From NCBI GenBank assembly GCA_017509255.1, contig JAFWQA010000002.1, positions 148,351-212,350 on the forward strand: 64,000 nt of DNA, read 5' to 3'. This document shows, piece by piece, positions 1 through 7,933 of the stretch. The notes beneath the pieces were generated by a model, which saw nothing but the letters and a program-made list of their open reading frames with translations, was not told where the DNA came from and ran no database searches. Each line of letters opens with the position of its first letter. Positions within the stretch are counted from its first letter, which is position 1. The stretch comes from Clostridia bacterium (GTDB lineage Bacteria; Bacillota; Clostridia; Christensenellales; Aristaeellaceae). The translations under genes were made by a program, and so were the position numbers.

Positions 1-1
1 T

Positions 2-892
2 CTGGGCTTTCTGATCCCAGGCATGTTCAGGGATCAGAAGGAGATCGTTCCGCAGTCCCTGGTGATGGGCGCCATCGCCCTGGCCACGGCTCCCGCCGCC
101 ACGCTGATGGTCGTGCGGCAGTACAAGGCGGACGGGCCCGTGACCCGGATGTTGCTGCCGGTGGTGGCCATGGACGACGCCCTCGGCCTGATGGTCTTCT
201 CGGTCAACACGTCCGTCGCGTCCGCCATGATGGGCGGGGAGATGACGGTATACTCCGTGCTGCTCAAGCCGCTTATCGGGATCGTCGGCTCCCTGCTGCT
301 GGGCACCGTGCTGGGCCTGCTGGTGACGTGGGCCGAGCGCTTTTTCCGCTCCAGGGGCAATTCCCTGTCTGTTGCCATCGCGGCGGTATTCGCCGGCGCC
401 GGCCTGTGCGAGCTGCTGGCGGAATACAGCTTTTCCTCCTTGCTGGTCTGCATGATGATCGGCGCGGTAGTCTCCAACCTTTCCGCCAAAAAGAAGACGG
501 TGATGGAGCAGACGGACCGGTTCACGCCGCCCCTTTTCCTGCTGTTCTTCGTGCTTTCCGGAGCGAACCTGGACCTGTCCGTGCTGCCGTCCGTGGGGAT
601 CATCGGAGCGGCGTACATCGCGCTGAGGTCCTTCGGCAAGTGGTTCGGCACCATGACCGGCGCGGCCGCGGTGAAGGCGGACGGGAATATCCGGAAATAC
701 CTGGGCCTGACGCTGCTGCCGCAGGCCGGCGTCGCGATCGGTATGGCGCAGCTGGTGATGCCGATGTTCCCGGACTTCGGCCTGAAGGTCAACGCGGTGG
801 TGCTGGCCGCCACGCTGGTGTATGAGCTGATCGGCCCGGTGATCACCAAGATCGCGCTGACCAAAGCGGGCGAGATCGCAGCGGAAAAATAA
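2..892 (+). CDS. Cation:proton antiporter, C-terminal part (5' truncated by window edge)
   Basis: The frame is open to the window edge, so the gene starts upstream; the first visible Met at 23 is internal. The protein is very hydrophobic with about eight membrane segments. It carries the CPA2 (Na+/H+ or K+/H+ exchanger) signature around residues 25-60: the A-T-A-P-A-A-T helix, then GPVTRMLLPVVAMDDALGL with the paired aspartates that bind the transported cation. It would exchange Na+ or K+ for protons across the cytoplasmic membrane. No C-terminal TrkA domain follows the membrane part. The ion cannot be told from sequence. A strong hairpin terminator follows directly. Confidence 0.85.
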   Translation: MGFLIPGMFRDQKEIVPQSLVMGAIALATAPAATLMVVRQYKADGPVTRMLLPVVAMDDALGLMVFSVNTSVASAMMGGEMTVYSVLLKPLIGIVGSLLLGTVLGLLVTWAERFFRSRGNSLSVAIAAVFAGAGLCELLAEYSFSSLLVCMMIGAVVSNLSAKKKTVMEQTDRFTPPLFLLFFVLSGANLDLSVLPSVGIIGAAYIALRSFGKWFGTMTGAAAVKADGNIRKYLGLTLLPQAGVAIGMAQLVMPMFPDFGLKVNAVVLAATLVYELIGPVITKIALTKAGEIAAEK

Positions 893-897
893 CAGAA

Positions 898-930
898 CCG
901 CGCCGGGGGATCCCCCGGCGCGGATTTTTT
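898..930 (+). terminator. Rho-independent terminator of the antiporter gene
   Basis: A perfect 13-bp inverted repeat (898-910 with 911-923, GC-rich) is followed by ATTTTTT. It lies 6 bases after the antiporter stop codon and just before the convergent gene at 937. Confidence 0.85.
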
Positions 931-936
931 AACCGC

Positions 937-1782
937 TTACTGCCACGGTACGTATACATAGCCGATGGCGTATACTTCGTTATCTCCGTTTACGGCCAGC
1001 TCGACCGTCAGATAGATCTCCGCGGCTCCGTCCTTCTTTTCAGGCTCCCTGCCCTCCAGGAAGACGTCCACGCACCACCGGTACAGGTCATCCACTGAGG
1101 TCATGGGGGAGAAGGGATCGTACAGCGGGTCGGTCGGGACCAGGATCATGGCGTCCTCCCGGACGGCGAAGGTCATTTCGCCTTCCAGATAGGCAGGCAC
1201 ATCCATGCCGTCCTCTTCCGCCACGCGCTCAAAGCGGCCGGTGATGGCGGTGACTTTTTCGTTTTCGTCCAGCGTCATGCTGGAGATGGCGAACATATCA
1301 TACTCATTGCCTTCGGCGTCCGTCATAACGGCGCGCTCCGCTTTCGGGACCAGAAGGCGTACAAAGAACATGTCTTTTCCGGCGTCTTCCTTCAGATCCT
1401 TCCAGATCAGAAGGCCCTCCTCAGTGACGGTGAAGGCGGCCTGCCCGTCTTCATAGACGGTGCGGGCATCCGTCAGCTCGCCGCTGTCGGCGAAGGTCAG
1501 AACGTCCTTCCGGCCGTAGGTGCTGGTCAGCGTGTTGGACGCTTCGTCATAATCGCAGAAGTAGACCCATTCGGTCGTTTCCAGGGCAGAGCTTTCCCAG
1601 TCCACGGTGACCTTACAGCCGCCGTCCTGGCTGCCCAATTCAATGGAAGCGTGATCATAGCCCCAGAGGCTGTATTCGGTCCAGGTAGTATCCACGGCGG
1701 TTCCCTCCGCCAGCGAGGCGATCCCGGTGAGAACCATCATCAGAGTCATGAGCAGAGCGGCTGCTTTTTTCATCATCTTCAT
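937..1782 (-). CDS. Secreted protein of unknown function
   Basis: 281 residues. The start is ATG at 1782, with AAGGAGG about 9 bases upstream; the open frame extends much further but has no ribosome site there. The N-terminus (MKMMKKAAALLMTLMMVL) is a Sec signal peptide ending near ASLAEG with no lipobox cysteine. The mature part is acidic and rich in beta-strand patterns, with no catalytic motif I recognise. It ends YAIGYVYVPWQ. It is convergent with the antiporter and divergent from the mini-gene at 1965. Export is well supported; the function is unknown. Confidence 0.75.
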   Translation of the reverse strand: MKMMKKAAALLMTLMMVLTGIASLAEGTAVDTTWTEYSLWGYDHASIELGSQDGGCKVTVDWESSALETTEWVYFCDYDEASNTLTSTYGRKDVLTFADSGELTDARTVYEDGQAAFTVTEEGLLIWKDLKEDAGKDMFFVRLLVPKAERAVMTDAEGNEYDMFAISSMTLDENEKVTAITGRFERVAEEDGMDVPAYLEGEMTFAVREDAMILVPTDPLYDPFSPMTSVDDLYRWCVDVFLEGREPEKKDGAAEIYLTVELAVNGDNEVYAIGYVYVPWQ

Positions 1783-1903
1783 CCTTACTTTCCTCCTTGC
1801 CCGGGCGTTTCTTTCTGTTTTTCCGCCCGGCTTCATCTGGTTTACGGGAACATCATAAACGCCCGTGTCCAACACATGTCCAGCAAAGAAAAAACTTTTT
1901 TTC

Positions 1904-1932
1904 TTGACACGGAAGAGCCTGTATGGTACAGT
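1904..1932 (+). promoter_or_regulatory. Sigma-A-like promoter of the 39-residue mini-gene
   Basis: TTGACA at 1904-1909 and TACAGT at 1927-1932 are separated by 17 bases, ending 18 bases before a strong ribosome site. An overlapping TATGGT at 1922 is an alternative -10. The stretch around TACAGTCACCA recurs near 63570, also at a promoter. Confidence 0.6.
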
Positions 1933-1964
1933 CACCACAATATTTCCGGAAAGGAGGATTTTCC

Positions 1965-2084
1965 ATGCGCGGATCGGTTCAGCAGCAGAATAACATGCAG
2001 TGTGCCGCATACCGGATGTATGCCGGTACGGTTTTCGCGTATGGAAATCCGCCGTGGACAGAAGCGCAGCTCCGGAAAGAATGA
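1965..2084 (+). CDS. Small 39-residue protein, unknown
   Basis: ATG at 1965 follows AAAGGAGG with 8-base spacing, a TTGACA/TACAGT promoter and ends 14 bases before a terminator, so it is a complete one-gene transcription unit. The peptide begins MRGSVQQQNNMQCAAYRMYA and ends PPWTEAQLRKE. It is Gln/Asn-rich early, with one cysteine, three tyrosines and no signal peptide or membrane segment. I do not recognise a family. It could be a leader peptide for the GNAT gene at 2170, but the intervening terminator makes it look independent. Confidence 0.6.
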   Translation: MRGSVQQQNNMQCAAYRMYAGTVFAYGNPPWTEAQLRKE

Positions 2085-2098
2085 CAGGAACGGAACAG

Positions 2099-2135
2099 TC
2101 GCTTATCCCGATGCGGATAAGCGATTTTTCTTTTT
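2099..2135 (+). terminator. Terminator or attenuator between the mini-gene and the GNAT gene
   Basis: Stem TCGCTTATCC (2099-2108) pairs with GGATAAGCGA (2115-2124) across a CGATGC loop, followed by TTTTTCTTTTTC. It lies 14 bases after the mini-gene stop and 35 bases before the GNAT start. Read-through here may set GNAT expression. Confidence 0.8.
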
Positions 2136-2169
2136 CCGGAAAAGACAAAAAAAGGAGAGGTGAAGGGAA

Positions 2170-2754
2170 ATGAACAAAACGGGAACACGGGTGATCGAAA
2201 CGGAACGGCTGATCCTCAGGCCGCTTACAGTGGATGACGCGGAGGATATGTACCGGAACTGGGCCTCCGACCCGGAGGTGACGAAGTATCTGACCTGGCC
2301 GCCCCATCCGGACGCGGAGCTCACCCGGGCGCTGCTGAAGGATTGGGTCTCCCGCTATGAGGCCGGCAACTTCTTCAACTGGGCCATCGTGTGGAAGGAG
2401 ACGGGGGAGGTCATCGGCAATATCTCGGTGGTCAGCCTGACGGAGCAGATCGGGGCGGCAGAGATCGGGTATTGCATGGGCAGGCGGTTCTGGGGGCAGG
2501 GGATCATGCCGGAGGCGCTCCTGGCTGTGGAGGACTATCTGTTTGAGACCGTGGGCCTTCTGCGGATCTGCGCCGGGCACGATGTCAACAACCCGAAATC
2601 CGGTCGGGTGATGGATAAGGCCGGAATGACGCGGGAGGGTGTTCTGCGTCAGTCCGGGAAAAACAACCAGGGGATCGTCGACGTGGAGATCCACTCGATC
2701 CTGCGCAGCGAATGGGAGGAACGCCGGAAAGGAGGATCCCGTGAAAGCCGTTGA
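2170..2754 (+). CDS. GNAT family N-acetyltransferase (RimJ/RimL type)
   Basis: 194 residues. It opens with TERLILRPLTVDDAEDMYRN, the usual start of the RimJ/RimL-like acetyltransferases, and has the acetyl-CoA loop region around RRFWGQGIMPEALLAVEDYLF. The C-terminal N-x-K/N-S-G-R-V-M-x-K motif with EGVLRQ is typical of the family. It would transfer acetyl from acetyl-CoA to an amine, either a protein N-terminus or a small molecule; the substrate is unknown. Its ribosome site is AAGGAGAGGTGAAGGG. It overlaps the methyltransferase gene by 14 bases. A close paralogue lies at 55989. Confidence 0.85.
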   Translation: MNKTGTRVIETERLILRPLTVDDAEDMYRNWASDPEVTKYLTWPPHPDAELTRALLKDWVSRYEAGNFFNWAIVWKETGEVIGNISVVSLTEQIGAAEIGYCMGRRFWGQGIMPEALLAVEDYLFETVGLLRICAGHDVNNPKSGRVMDKAGMTREGVLRQSGKNNQGIVDVEIHSILRSEWEERRKGGSRESR

Positions 2755-3601
2755 CGCCGACGTCCTGGCGGGATACGATGCCGGGATCGAAAAGGGCCGC
2801 CTGCGGAAAGGGATCGGCCTGCTCGAGTTTGAGCGGAGCAAAGAGATCCTGCTGGAAAGGCTGCCGAAGCCGCCGGCCGTCATATACGATATCGGCGGCG
2901 CCTACGGTGAATACTCCTGGTGGCTCGCGTCCCTGGGGTATGAGGCGCACCTGTTCGATCTGTCCGAAACGAATATCCGGATGAGTGGGGAAATGACGGC
3001 AGAGTATCCGGACGTTTCCCTGAAAGCCGCGCAGGTGTGCGACGCCCGGTCCGTTCCGCGGCCGGATGGCAGCGCGGACGCCGTGCTGCTCATGGGCCCC
3101 CTGTATTCCATTACCGATCATGAGGAGCGGATCCTGGCACTCCGTGAGAGCTTCCGGCTGCTGAAGAAGGACGGGCTCCTGTTTTCCGCCGCGCTGACGC
3201 CCTTCAGCGTGCTGGTCTCCCGGCTGTTTGTCTACCGGGAAAACGACACCCCGAAGAGGAGGGAGCTGGACGATCCCGGGGTGCTCTCCATGATCGGGAG
3301 GGCGCTGGAGGACGGATGCTACGTCAATCCGGGGCGATCCGTCGCCGAGGGGATCGGAAGCTCCCATCTGCATACGGCCAAAGCTCTCCGGGAGGAGCTG
3401 GCGGAAGGCGGCTTCGTGACGGATTCCGTTCACGGCGTAATGGGCGGGGCCTGGCTGGCACCGAACCTGGAGGAGCTGCTCGCGGGAAAGGAAACCAGGG
3501 AGACCCTGATGAAAACGGTCCGGATGCTGGACGGTCAGGAGGAGATCATCGGCCTGTCCGGGCATCTGCTGGCGGTTTCGCGAAAAAGGGAAGCGGAATG
3601 A
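2741..3601 (+). CDS. Class I SAM-dependent methyltransferase
   Basis: 286 residues from a GTG start at 2741 that has GGAGG 6 bases before it; the longer open frame upstream overlaps GNAT without a ribosome site. Motif I (VIYDIGGAYGEYSWWLASLGYEA, split here only as DIGGAYGEYS), an acidic post-I strand (HLFDLSE) and VLLMGPLYSI as motif IV define a Rossmann methyltransferase. It would move a methyl group from S-adenosylmethionine to an unidentified small molecule or protein. Co-transcribed and overlapping with the acetyltransferase, so the two probably act in one modification step set. Confidence 0.85.
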   Translation: MKAVDADVLAGYDAGIEKGRLRKGIGLLEFERSKEILLERLPKPPAVIYDIGGAYGEYSWWLASLGYEAHLFDLSETNIRMSGEMTAEYPDVSLKAAQVCDARSVPRPDGSADAVLLMGPLYSITDHEERILALRESFRLLKKDGLLFSAALTPFSVLVSRLFVYRENDTPKRRELDDPGVLSMIGRALEDGCYVNPGRSVAEGIGSSHLHTAKALREELAEGGFVTDSVHGVMGGAWLAPNLEELLAGKETRETLMKTVRMLDGQEEIIGLSGHLLAVSRKREAE

Positions 3602-3616
3602 AAGACCTTCATCATG

Positions 3617-3646
3617 AAAAGGGAGCTGATTCTCAGCTCCCTTTTT
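3617..3646 (+). terminator. Terminator of the GNAT-methyltransferase operon
   Basis: GGGAGCTGA (3621-3629) and TCAGCTCCC (3633-3641) form a stem with a 3-base loop, preceded by AAAA and followed by TTTTT, so it could work on both strands. Confidence 0.85.
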
Positions 3647-3664
3647 CGCGATCCGGGAGGCTTC

Positions 3665-3693
3665 TGGACAAAGGGCGGGGTATCGTATATAAT
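3665..3693 (+). promoter_or_regulatory. Promoter of the secreted HAD phosphatase gene
   Basis: TGGACA at 3665-3670 and a perfect TATAAT at 3688-3693 with 17-base spacing, about 50 bases before the start codon. Confidence 0.75.
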
Positions 3694-3746
3694 AGGCTTA
3701 TCCAAAAAAACCCGAATACGACCGGAGAAAAGGTAGGGTGTTATTG

Positions 3747-5183
3747 ATGATGAAAAAGATCCTGTCCGTGATCCTGGTATGTTTCCTGGTTTCGTTTGTG
3801 ATCCCCGCCGGCACGCCGCGCGCGGCCGCGGAGGAGAGCGCTTTTCCGGAATGGAATGAAACGGCGCCGGCGCTGAACGCGCTGCTCGACTATGTGGAGG
3901 ACGTGACGGACGAGGGTTCGCCGGACTATATTCCCCCGGAGGACCGCATCGCCGTCTTCGATATGGACGGTACCCTGATGGGCGAGCTGTATCCGACGTA
4001 TCTGGAATATTACATGCTGGCCTGGCGTATCCTGAAGGATCCGACGATCAAGCCGGACGCGGAGATGCTGGCGGTGGGCCGCGCGCTGCGGGACTGCGCC
4101 CTGGACAATTCCTTCCCGTCCGACATGCCCATGCAGCACGCCGTGCAGGCGGCCCGGGCCTACGCGGGAATGACCCTGCGGGAGTTCGCCGATTTCGTCA
4201 CACGGATCCTGGTCCGGGATGTGGACGGCTTTGAGGGCATGACCTACGCCACGAGCTTCTACCTGCCCATGGTGGAGGTCGTGGAATACCTGCAGGACAA
4301 TGACTTCAAATGCTACGTCGTTTCCGGCAGCGACCGCTTCATCTGCCGCACGTTCATCGAGGGCATGCTGGACATCCCCTATGAGAACATCATCGGCATG
4401 GACGTGCAGCTGGAGGCGACCGGCCAGGGAGATACGGACGCGCTGGACTACGTTTTCAGCGCCGCGGACAACGTGGTGCGCACGGATCACCTGCTGATCA
4501 AGAACCTCAAGACCAACAAGGTGCTGCAGATCGCCCAGGAGATCGGGCGGCAGCCGGTGCTCTCCTTCGGAAACAGCTCCGGCGACGTGAGCATGCACAA
4601 CTATACCATCCACAACAACGTGTACAAGAGCGCGGCCTTCATGCTCGTGGCGGATGACGACGTGCGCGACTACGGCAATCCGGCGAAGACGGAGCCACTG
4701 AAGGAAAAGTGGGAGGCCTCCGGTTACCATGTGATCTCCATGGCCAACGACTGGAAAACGATCTACGGCGAGGACGTGGTGAAAACGGGCGTCTTCCACT
4801 GGGCGGAGGAGCTGGCGGAGGACCGGGTGCCCGCAGAGCCCCAGCCGGCGCAGGCGGATGAGGAAGACATCCAGTATGTGATGTACCTCGGCACGAACGA
4901 CAAGGATACCAACGCGCCGGTGTTCACACAGGCGGAGGCCATGAACCGGGCCAGGGAGATCCTGAACCGGCACTTCGGCGGTTATACCATCCAGGAAGCT
5001 GACGGCGGCTGGATCGGGGACGACGGCACGGAGTACCGGGAGTATACCCTGGTGCTGCTGATCAGCGACACCACGGAGGAAAAGGTCCACGCCGCGGCGG
5101 ACGAGCTGATCGAGACCTTCCGCCAGAGCTCCGTGCTCATCCAGGCAAACCCGACGAAAACGGAATTCTATTCCGCGAAATGA
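3747..5183 (+). CDS. Secreted HAD-family phosphatase with a C-terminal DUF3574-like domain
   Basis: 478 residues from ATG 3747, which is preceded by AGGTAGGG; GTG 3738 is an upstream alternative and ATG 3750 is also possible. A Sec signal peptide covers about residues 1-27. HAD motif I is FDMDGTL (D72, D74), motif II is VVSGSDRF, and motifs III/IV are the lysine region and FGNSSGDVSM. The large cap between motifs I and II resembles phosphoserine-phosphatase-like HADs. After about residue 380 a separate domain begins (YVMYLGTNDKD to the end) that looks like the small DUF3574-type proteins of gut bacteria. It probably dephosphorylates an extracellular substrate. The two-domain fusion is unusual. 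Confidence 0.75.
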   Translation: MMKKILSVILVCFLVSFVIPAGTPRAAAEESAFPEWNETAPALNALLDYVEDVTDEGSPDYIPPEDRIAVFDMDGTLMGELYPTYLEYYMLAWRILKDPTIKPDAEMLAVGRALRDCALDNSFPSDMPMQHAVQAARAYAGMTLREFADFVTRILVRDVDGFEGMTYATSFYLPMVEVVEYLQDNDFKCYVVSGSDRFICRTFIEGMLDIPYENIIGMDVQLEATGQGDTDALDYVFSAADNVVRTDHLLIKNLKTNKVLQIAQEIGRQPVLSFGNSSGDVSMHNYTIHNNVYKSAAFMLVADDDVRDYGNPAKTEPLKEKWEASGYHVISMANDWKTIYGEDVVKTGVFHWAEELAEDRVPAEPQPAQADEEDIQYVMYLGTNDKDTNAPVFTQAEAMNRAREILNRHFGGYTIQEADGGWIGDDGTEYREYTLVLLISDTTEEKVHAAADELIETFRQSSVLIQANPTKTEFYSAK

Positions 5184-5209
5184 CCGGAAATCTTTTCAGA
5201 CAAACCAAA

Positions 5210-5241
5210 ACACCGCGGAGCTTTTTCCGCGGTGTATTTTC
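5210..5241. terminator. Bidirectional terminator between convergent genes
   Basis: ACACCGCGGA (5210-5219) pairs with TCCGCGGTGT (5226-5235), followed by ATTTTC on the plus strand and TTTTGG on the minus strand. It separates the HAD gene from the convergent amr operon. Confidence 0.85.
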
Positions 5242-5258
5242 ATGCGCCGGCCGGGCGG

Positions 5259-6089
5259 TCAGACGTTTCCGAGAAAAACGTATTTCAGGGATTTCCGCGC
5301 GGCCGCGGCCAGGGTCCGCATGAGCCCGATGTCCGTCGGCGGGTAAGCCATTTTATGCCGGGGGAAATACCGGGTGATATGCAGCACCGTTTCCGGATCC
5401 ATCGAGGCGATCCAATCCGCCTCGCGCTCCATATCCTCCGGGGAATCGCTGATCCCGGGAACGATCAGGGTGGTCAGCTCCACATGGCAGTCCTTCTGCG
5501 CGCGCCGGATGAAGCGGAGGACCGTTTCCAGGCTGCCGCCAAGCTTACGGTAGTTTTCCGCCCGGAAGCTTTTCAGGTCGATGTTCATGGCATCGGTATA
5601 CGGCAGCAGCTCCTCCAGCACGGGGAGCTCCGCCGTCCCGTTCGTCACCAGGACGGTCTTCAGGCCCGCGCGTTTGATCAGCCGGGCGGTATCCCGCACG
5701 AATTCATAGCCGGTGAGCGGCTCGTTATAGGTGAACGCCGCGCCGATATTCCCCATGCTCTCCGTCCGCATGGCCTCCTCCAGCACGTCCTCCGGGGTCA
5801 TGATCCGGACCCCGCCGCAGGAAGCCTCATCCGCGTCCGCGATGGAGTGATTCTGGCAGAAGGGGCAGCGCATATTGCAGCCGAAGCTGCCCAGGGACAG
5901 GATCCTGGTCCCTGGAAAGAAATGCACCAGCGGCTTTTTCTCAATGGGATCCAGCGCCAGGGCTGTCACCCTGCCGTAGTTCGCCGCCGTGACGGCGCCG
6001 CCGGTATTCTTCCGCGCGCGGCAGAGGCCGGTCTGCCCCTCCTCCAGGCTGCAGTGATGAAAGCACACCGGGCAGACAGCCTTACTCAT
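5259..6089 (-). CDS. amrS: AmmeMemoRadiSam system radical SAM enzyme
   Basis: 276 residues from ATG 6089, which overlaps the end of amrA by 8 bases; the open frame extends 14 codons further. The [4Fe-4S] cluster motif is CNMRCPFC, and a cysteine-rich N-terminus (CPVCFHHC, then GLCRAR) precedes it. Later conserved pieces are TYNEP and VTNG. This is the radical SAM partner that is always found with AMMECR1 and MEMO homologues in bacteria and archaea. The reaction product of the trio is not known to me. Last gene of a three-gene operon. Confidence 0.92.
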   Translation of the reverse strand: MSKAVCPVCFHHCSLEEGQTGLCRARKNTGGAVTAANYGRVTALALDPIEKKPLVHFFPGTRILSLGSFGCNMRCPFCQNHSIADADEASCGGVRIMTPEDVLEEAMRTESMGNIGAAFTYNEPLTGYEFVRDTARLIKRAGLKTVLVTNGTAELPVLEELLPYTDAMNIDLKSFRAENYRKLGGSLETVLRFIRRAQKDCHVELTTLIVPGISDSPEDMEREADWIASMDPETVLHITRYFPRHKMAYPPTDIGLMRTLAAAARKSLKYVFLGNV

Positions 6090-6597
6090 GGCGCACCACC
6101 TCAAAGCGCTGCAGGCGGATCCCCGGCTCATCGGGGGAAAGCCCCGCCTTGCGGCAGGCGATGGACACCTGGTCCTCCACGGTGTCGACCCCGTCCAGGT
6201 CCGGCAGCAGCAGGCCGCGCCGCCAACCCTTTGTGACGATGACGCCGTAGCGCTTCACGTCCAGCTCCGCCGGGGAAGAAATATCCTCGGCCTCCCCGAG
6301 GACGTCGACGCCGATCTCCAGGTCCTCCAGCTCCCTTTCCGTGAGCGGGCGGAAGCGGGGGTCCTCCGTGGCGGCGGCGACGGCGTTGCGCACGATCTCC
6401 TCCGCCAGCGACGCCCGGACGGGCGCGACCGTCCCGATGCAGCCCCGCAGGGCCCCGTGCCGGTGGAGCGAAACGAAGGCCCCGGCCCGCACAGTGTCCG
6501 CGCCCTCCGGGATGTCCGCTCCTTCCGGGCTCAGGATCCTCCCGGTCCGGAGATATGTTTCGATCGTTTTCCTTGCCAGCAGTACATATTTATCCAT
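6082..6597 (-). CDS. amrA: AmmeMemoRadiSam system protein A (AMMECR1 homologue)
   Basis: 171 residues from ATG 6597. The family hallmark LRGCIG sits at about residue 54, followed by the conserved ATEDPRF and later LLLPDLDGVDTVEDQV. The start overlaps the end of the MEMO gene by 8 bases, and its stop overlaps amrS, so the three are translationally linked. In many bacteria the A and B parts are fused into one protein; here they are separate. The function of the family is unresolved; a role with the radical SAM enzyme is inferred from context. Confidence 0.92.
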   Translation of the reverse strand: MDKYVLLARKTIETYLRTGRILSPEGADIPEGADTVRAGAFVSLHRHGALRGCIGTVAPVRASLAEEIVRNAVAAATEDPRFRPLTERELEDLEIGVDVLGEAEDISSPAELDVKRYGVIVTKGWRRGLLLPDLDGVDTVEDQVSIACRKAGLSPDEPGIRLQRFEVVRHE

Positions 6598-7414
6598 CTT
6601 CTTCCTCCCTGACCGGGTGATACACGGCAAACCCGTAGCCCACGCCGAAGGTCGCCTCATGGGCGAGGACCTCCGTTTCCAGCCGGTCCTCCCCGAAGGC
6701 GCCTCCCATGACCGTGAAGGACCTGTGGCCGCATTCCATGGCGGCGTCCAGGAAATCCTCCTCAAAATCGAGCAGTTCGCGGAAGGCGGCGCGGCCCATG
6801 ACGTCCATCAGGCGCGCGTCATAGGCGGGGCCCTCCGGACGGTACCCGTACGGGCCGTCCTTTTTCTGGCAGTGGGCCAGGTCCCCGCTGGCAACGAAGA
6901 CCGCGCGCCGGCCGCAATGCTCCACCGCCTGCCGGATCAGCGCGCCCAGCCGGACGTGCGTTTCCAGCGGCAGGCCGGACAAGCCGATCCGCAGCAGCTG
7001 ATAATCCCGGTATTCCCGGTCGATGAAGTACAGCGGGACCATGGTCCCGTGATCCAGCCGGGGCTCGACCTCTCCCCGGGTCCCCGCTGGGAAGCGGTTT
7101 TCCCGGAAAAGCTCCTCCAGCGTATCCCGCAGCCCGGTATCGTACCGGACACGGAAGCGCACCTGCGGCGCGCCGAAGCGCGCGAAGCTGCCTTCCGCCG
7201 CGCTGCCCGGGGAGATATGGAAATAATCCCGGTACAGCGTCTGGTGCGGGGAGGTCAGAATCAGCGTATCCGGCTTCAGCGAAGCGATATCCCGGGCCAC
7301 CCTCGCGTAGGCGTCCAGAGACGCCTGTATTTTTTTCTCCTCTCCCCGGCCGACCTCCGCGACGGCCAGCGGGGGATGGGGCACCATGTATCCCGCCAGA
7401 ATGGGCATTTTCAT
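6590..7414 (-). CDS. amrB: AmmeMemoRadiSam system protein B (MEMO-like)
   Basis: 274 residues, related to class III extradiol dioxygenases and human MEMO1. Visible conserved metal-site pieces are MVPHPP at the N-terminus, LTSPHQ, DHGTMVPLYF, ASGDLAHC and GHRSFTVM. First gene of the amrB-amrA-amrS operon, with GGAGAAATG (complement) as ribosome site. It is expected in the cytoplasm. Family membership is clear; the reaction is not known. Confidence 0.9.
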   Translation of the reverse strand: MKMPILAGYMVPHPPLAVAEVGRGEEKKIQASLDAYARVARDIASLKPDTLILTSPHQTLYRDYFHISPGSAAEGSFARFGAPQVRFRVRYDTGLRDTLEELFRENRFPAGTRGEVEPRLDHGTMVPLYFIDREYRDYQLLRIGLSGLPLETHVRLGALIRQAVEHCGRRAVFVASGDLAHCQKKDGPYGYRPEGPAYDARLMDVMGRAAFRELLDFEEDFLDAAMECGHRSFTVMGGAFGEDRLETEVLAHEATFGVGYGFAVYHPVREEEDG

Positions 7415-7434
7415 TTCTCCTTTCCGAACAGGGC

Positions 7435-7857
7435 TCAGTCCAGATCGGCGACGTCGATCACCCGGATGCCGCTGTCCTTCAGCCTCTGAGCGAAAAGCCC
7501 CATGCCGTCTTTCAGTGTACCGGAAAAGCGGCCGTCATAGACCTGCCTGACGCCGCAGGACGGGCTTCTGGACTGCAGGACGGCGCAGTCGATCTCCTCA
7601 CCGGCGATCCGCTCCATGGCCCGGTCCACGCCCAGCTCAAAAAAGCGGTGGACGTTTTCGCCCTTTTCGTTGTACACAATGCCGTCCCGGATCTCCGCGC
7701 GGGGCCGGGGCACGCCCAGCCCGGAAAGGAGCTCCGGGCAGATCCGGATGACCTCCTTTCCGGCAGTGAAGGCGGCGGTCTTTTCGCTGTAATTGTTTCC
7801 GCCGTTATATTTGCAGTTGTCGCCCAGCAGACAGGCGCTGACCAGGATCTTTCCCAT
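7435..7857 (-). CDS. DUF523 family protein
   Basis: 140 residues beginning MGKILVSACLLGDNCKYNGG, the DUF523 signature, with the conserved CPE motif and SPSCG. The conserved cysteines suggest a metal or thiol site, but no activity is established. ATG 7857 has GGGAGGCG upstream. It lies 20 bases before amrB in the same direction and probably forms the start of the same transcript. Confidence 0.88.
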   Translation of the reverse strand: MGKILVSACLLGDNCKYNGGNNYSEKTAAFTAGKEVIRICPELLSGLGVPRPRAEIRDGIVYNEKGENVHRFFELGVDRAMERIAGEEIDCAVLQSRSPSCGVRQVYDGRFSGTLKDGMGLFAQRLKDSGIRVIDVADLD

Positions 7858-7933
7858 ATACGCCTCCCGGGATCCGTTTTTTCCGTATCTTCAGCATACC
7901 ACAGAAATTGTTTCCGGACAACAAGCCCGCGGA

